Source: Hirudo medicinalis (lineage: Eukaryota; Annelida; Clitellata; Hirudinida; Hirudinidae). From it: DNA of 64,000 nucleotides. Below are positions 61,694-64,000 of the stretch, one piece after another; position 1 is the first letter of the stretch, and every line of letters begins with the position of its first letter. The stretch is taken from positions 35,625 through 99,624 of the forward strand of contig MPNW01000358.1 of NCBI GenBank assembly GCA_011800805.1. The letters run 5' to 3'. Made by a program: the position numbers and the translations under genes. A model generated the notes under the pieces. The model saw nothing but the letters and a program-made list of their open reading frames with translations. It had not been told where the DNA came from and searched no databases.

Positions 61694-62939
61694 TTACAAA
61701 TGAATAGAAGTGACAAAAACACTAAAACGGATATGCGTTACGAACGCTCAACCCGGCATCCGTTTATCGAATTACCTGTTACTAATATTATTGAAAGGCA
61801 TTGCTCGGAGAAGCAGGAGAGGATGTACGAATAATATTTTTAATACTTTTAATAATTATGTCTGAGAGCCATAGTCTCCACAGGGTTTATGCTTAATCAC
61901 AAGAAAGATATTAATCTAGGCGAACGTTGTGAAGCACAGTTACTCTTGTGGTCTAAGAGATTCAGTTTCGCAGAGATGTATTGGCATTCCTGATTGAACT
62001 ATGCTTTCAGATAAAAAAAAAAAACAAAAAAAAAACAAACAGGTTTCCACTAGGAGAAAATTAGTATTCTGAAATAAATGCAGCTATTGGATCCAAAGCC
62101 AGCTCTGGAGAGACAAGTCATTCGTCATCCCAGTTGCGTCACAGTTTCCAACGGTTGCTTCAGAAAATTTCAACAATGTCAGACATCATAAACAGGATTC
62201 TCAGTTAATTTTAAGTGCATGTGATCTTGGTGATACTGTTATTGACACGAACTCTGACTCACTGGAATATTTTTAACTGAAATAAAATTGTGTTAATATA
62301 TAACATATTCTTCATTTAATTGTGAATTCATGGCTAGAAAAAATAAAATGAAGATATAAATTATGAAATAACAATTAATGACGATAACAGTTGGCTTAAT
62401 ATAATCTGGGTTTTTTTTTAGGTGATCTGGGTTTTTCTAAAGGTCCACTGGCAATACTGGTAGGTCCACTTACTATTTCTATATCTTCTATGTGCAACAA
62501 AAATGAAGTTTGAATTACAGTCAGTCATGGTTCTTCATATGCATCATTACATTATAAGTCAATAAATTTAACAGTAAAATTGAGTAGAGTTTGTCTCGCT
62601 CTAAAAATAATTGTGCTCGCGTGTATTAATACGAATATAAATTTTGGATTGAGTTCGTAAATCAAAAATTAATTTGCATTCTTTTGTGCAAAATTAAGAA
62701 AATAAACATAATGCAACGGGCAACGGGCAATGTCCAACTTTTGATCTCGAAATTGAACCCTAGTTTGTAAAAGGCGTAGTTGCAATTTGTTAAACTCTAA
62801 GGTTTAACTAATTGAGAGTGTTAATTCCTTAGACGTAAAATTGCTTTTCGTAATATTTAAGCATATGTTTAAATTACAATATATATGTAATATAAATAAT
62901 ATGGCTTTTAAAGAGTTTATGTTGCCTTTTCAGTTAATC

Positions 62940-63718
62940 ATGGCATTGGCACTGAAAAGAATATTTGGCAACAATATTCATGCAGTGAAACGTGCCTTTC
63001 CCACAGAAATTTTGTCACAGAAAAGGTTTTTGCCTATTTGTACAGTATCCACTAATCTGGCTGAAAACAAAATACCAGATAAATTTGGTGAAGAGCTAGT
63101 TGATTTAATTGCTGATGTGCTGTCAAAACCTAAGAATGTTAGTTGAAATGTTTTCCTATTCCCAAGCCATAACCTCTGGCATAAAATATTCTATTTTTCT
63201 TTTACTATATATTTAAACATCTTTACATTGGAACAAATAAATCTTAACTTGAAATAAATTGAAATAAATCTTGACTTATTGTCATAATTACAATTTTTAG
63301 AATGTCAAAAATTCATGATAAATAAATGTTTTGATTTTATAAATTCAGAATCTTGCTTTAGCATCAAATTACTTTATCAACGTGTTTCCTTATCATCAGC
63401 TTGTTTCAGTATCTGTGGATACTGATGTGAAAATGTGGAGAGGTCTAAATGCCCAGCCAACAGCACTGGTGAACATTTGGTCAATTGGGGTTTTTGACCC
63501 AAAGAGGAATGAAGTTTACAGCCTAAAATTTTTTAAGTTTTTCACAGAAAAACTAAAACTTCCAGATGATAGGTTGGAAAATTAAAGAAATTATGCTTGA
63601 ATTATGATGAGTTATGACAGTTATGAAATTTTAACTTTTAAAGTTTCAAGAAATTTTAGGCTTGCTTTTAAAATTATAATATTTAAGTTTTATTTTTCTT
63701 AGAGTTAATTTATCTTAA
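62940..63718 (+). CDS. MIF/D-dopachrome-tautomerase-like protein with N-terminal leader
   Basis: Tautomerase-superfamily protein. Exons: 62940-63137, 63400-63572, 63703-63718; 387 nt, 128 aa. From Pro32 (LPICTVSTNL) the sequence aligns without gaps with MIF and D-DT over the first strand and helix: Pro32 stands at catalytic Pro1 and Lys63 at Lys32. It continues with NIWSIG (MIF SLHSIG) and FFKFFTEKLKLPDDR (D-DT FFEFLTKELAL). The first 31 residues are an addition rich in Arg, Lys and hydrophobic residues with no acid except one Glu, like a mitochondrial leader, ending QKRFL. The C terminus stops after DDRVNLS, about 20 residues shorter than MIF, so the last exon may be missed or alternative. 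A splice acceptor (CCTTTTCAG) lies just before the ATG, implying a 5' untranslated exon upstream. Confidence 0.75.
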
Positions 63719-63721
63719 GTG

Positions 63722-64000
63722 ATGGAGTTTATTCCAGTTTTCGACTACTCGCAAAGGACAGACAGACGCATCATTTATTTCAAAGCACTTTGCAAATCGT
63801 TTTGTCCGATCACGTGCTGCAAGCTTCCTGTAGAAGTCTTCAAATAACTTCGAAACTTCGAAACCGAAACAGACAGAAATATACCTTGTACTGGAAGGTT
63901 TTAGACTGGGTTTTCCCCACTTTTTCCACACTTCGGTTGAACAAAAGTTATCCCTGGCTCCACTGTCCAACTCGAAAGCAAATTCTGACTTTGCAATTTG
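63722..64000 (-). mobile_element. Retroelement aspartic-protease fragment (Gypsy-like pol), partial
   Basis: Read on the minus strand from the right edge, the frame contains ELDSGARDNF, the active-site box of retropepsin-type proteases (D-S-G-A), followed by WKKWGKPSLKP...TRY, as in Gypsy-type retrotransposon polyproteins. Likeness fades after about 63870. The frame nominally runs on to about 63720, but no reverse transcriptase is seen. Truncated by the window edge and probably a dead fragment. Confidence 0.6.

Larger units (their letters stand above)
61129..62939. other. Intergenic between twinfilin and the tautomerase gene
   Basis: Twinfilin 3' region with poly(A) signal, then AT-rich DNA holding an interrupted short frame (61466-61693) and an A-rich run at 62013-62037. 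No other gene recognised. Confidence 0.5.

Overview
This is AT-rich eukaryotic DNA with intron-split genes. Exons are 25-447 bases long, the splice sites are mostly GT-AG, and many introns are only 60-600 bases. The gene set (twinfilin, NADK2-type mitochondrial NAD kinase, EF-hand mitochondrial carriers, clan-3 cytochromes P450, a BPI/LBP-like protein and a MIF/D-DT-like tautomerase) indicates a metazoan, probably an invertebrate. The sequence alone does not fix the phylum. All exon models were built by eye from reading frames, splice consensus and comparison among paralogues. They were checked for phase consistency but not against transcripts.

Layout. (1) 1-136: last coding exon of an unrecognised + strand gene. 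(2) 697-25942, - strand: five head-to-tail cytochrome P450 genes (here A-E) with the same 13-exon structure, related to CYP3/CYP5. A, B, C and E read through intact (514, 514, 514 and 503 aa). D is one base short in exon 10. E is the oldest-looking copy and lacks the I-helix threonine. The space between A and B holds a broken copy of the window's first exon, so the duplicated unit carried the neighbour's tail. Several transposon insertions can be dated against empty paralogous sites. (3) 27174-30023, - strand: a secreted BPI/LBP-family protein. (4) 31421-35238, + strand: NADK2-like NAD kinase, 9 exons. (5) 37596-40385, + strand: pyridoxal kinase, 10 exons. (6) 41119-41274: a possible 51-aa Lys/Cys-rich protein. 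(7) 41776-53863, + strand: three tandem calcium-regulated mitochondrial ATP-Mg/Pi-type carriers with 10 exons each, whose EF-hands range from intact (copy 3) through partly damaged (copy 2) to degenerate (copy 1). (8) 55079-61128, + strand: twinfilin, 10 exons. (9) 62940-63718, + strand: a MIF/D-DT-like tautomerase whose catalytic proline lies behind a mitochondrial-type leader. (10) 63722-64000, - strand: a retroelement protease fragment running off the edge.

How the genes relate. The cluster is not an operon, but two tandem families dominate it. The P450s would act in the endoplasmic reticulum membrane. The NAD kinase, the three carriers and possibly the tautomerase point to the mitochondrion. 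The most unusual signals are the masked-proline tautomerase, the P450 without its oxygen-activating threonine, the graded loss of calcium sites across the carrier array, and a small inverted-repeat element with telomere-like internal repeats.
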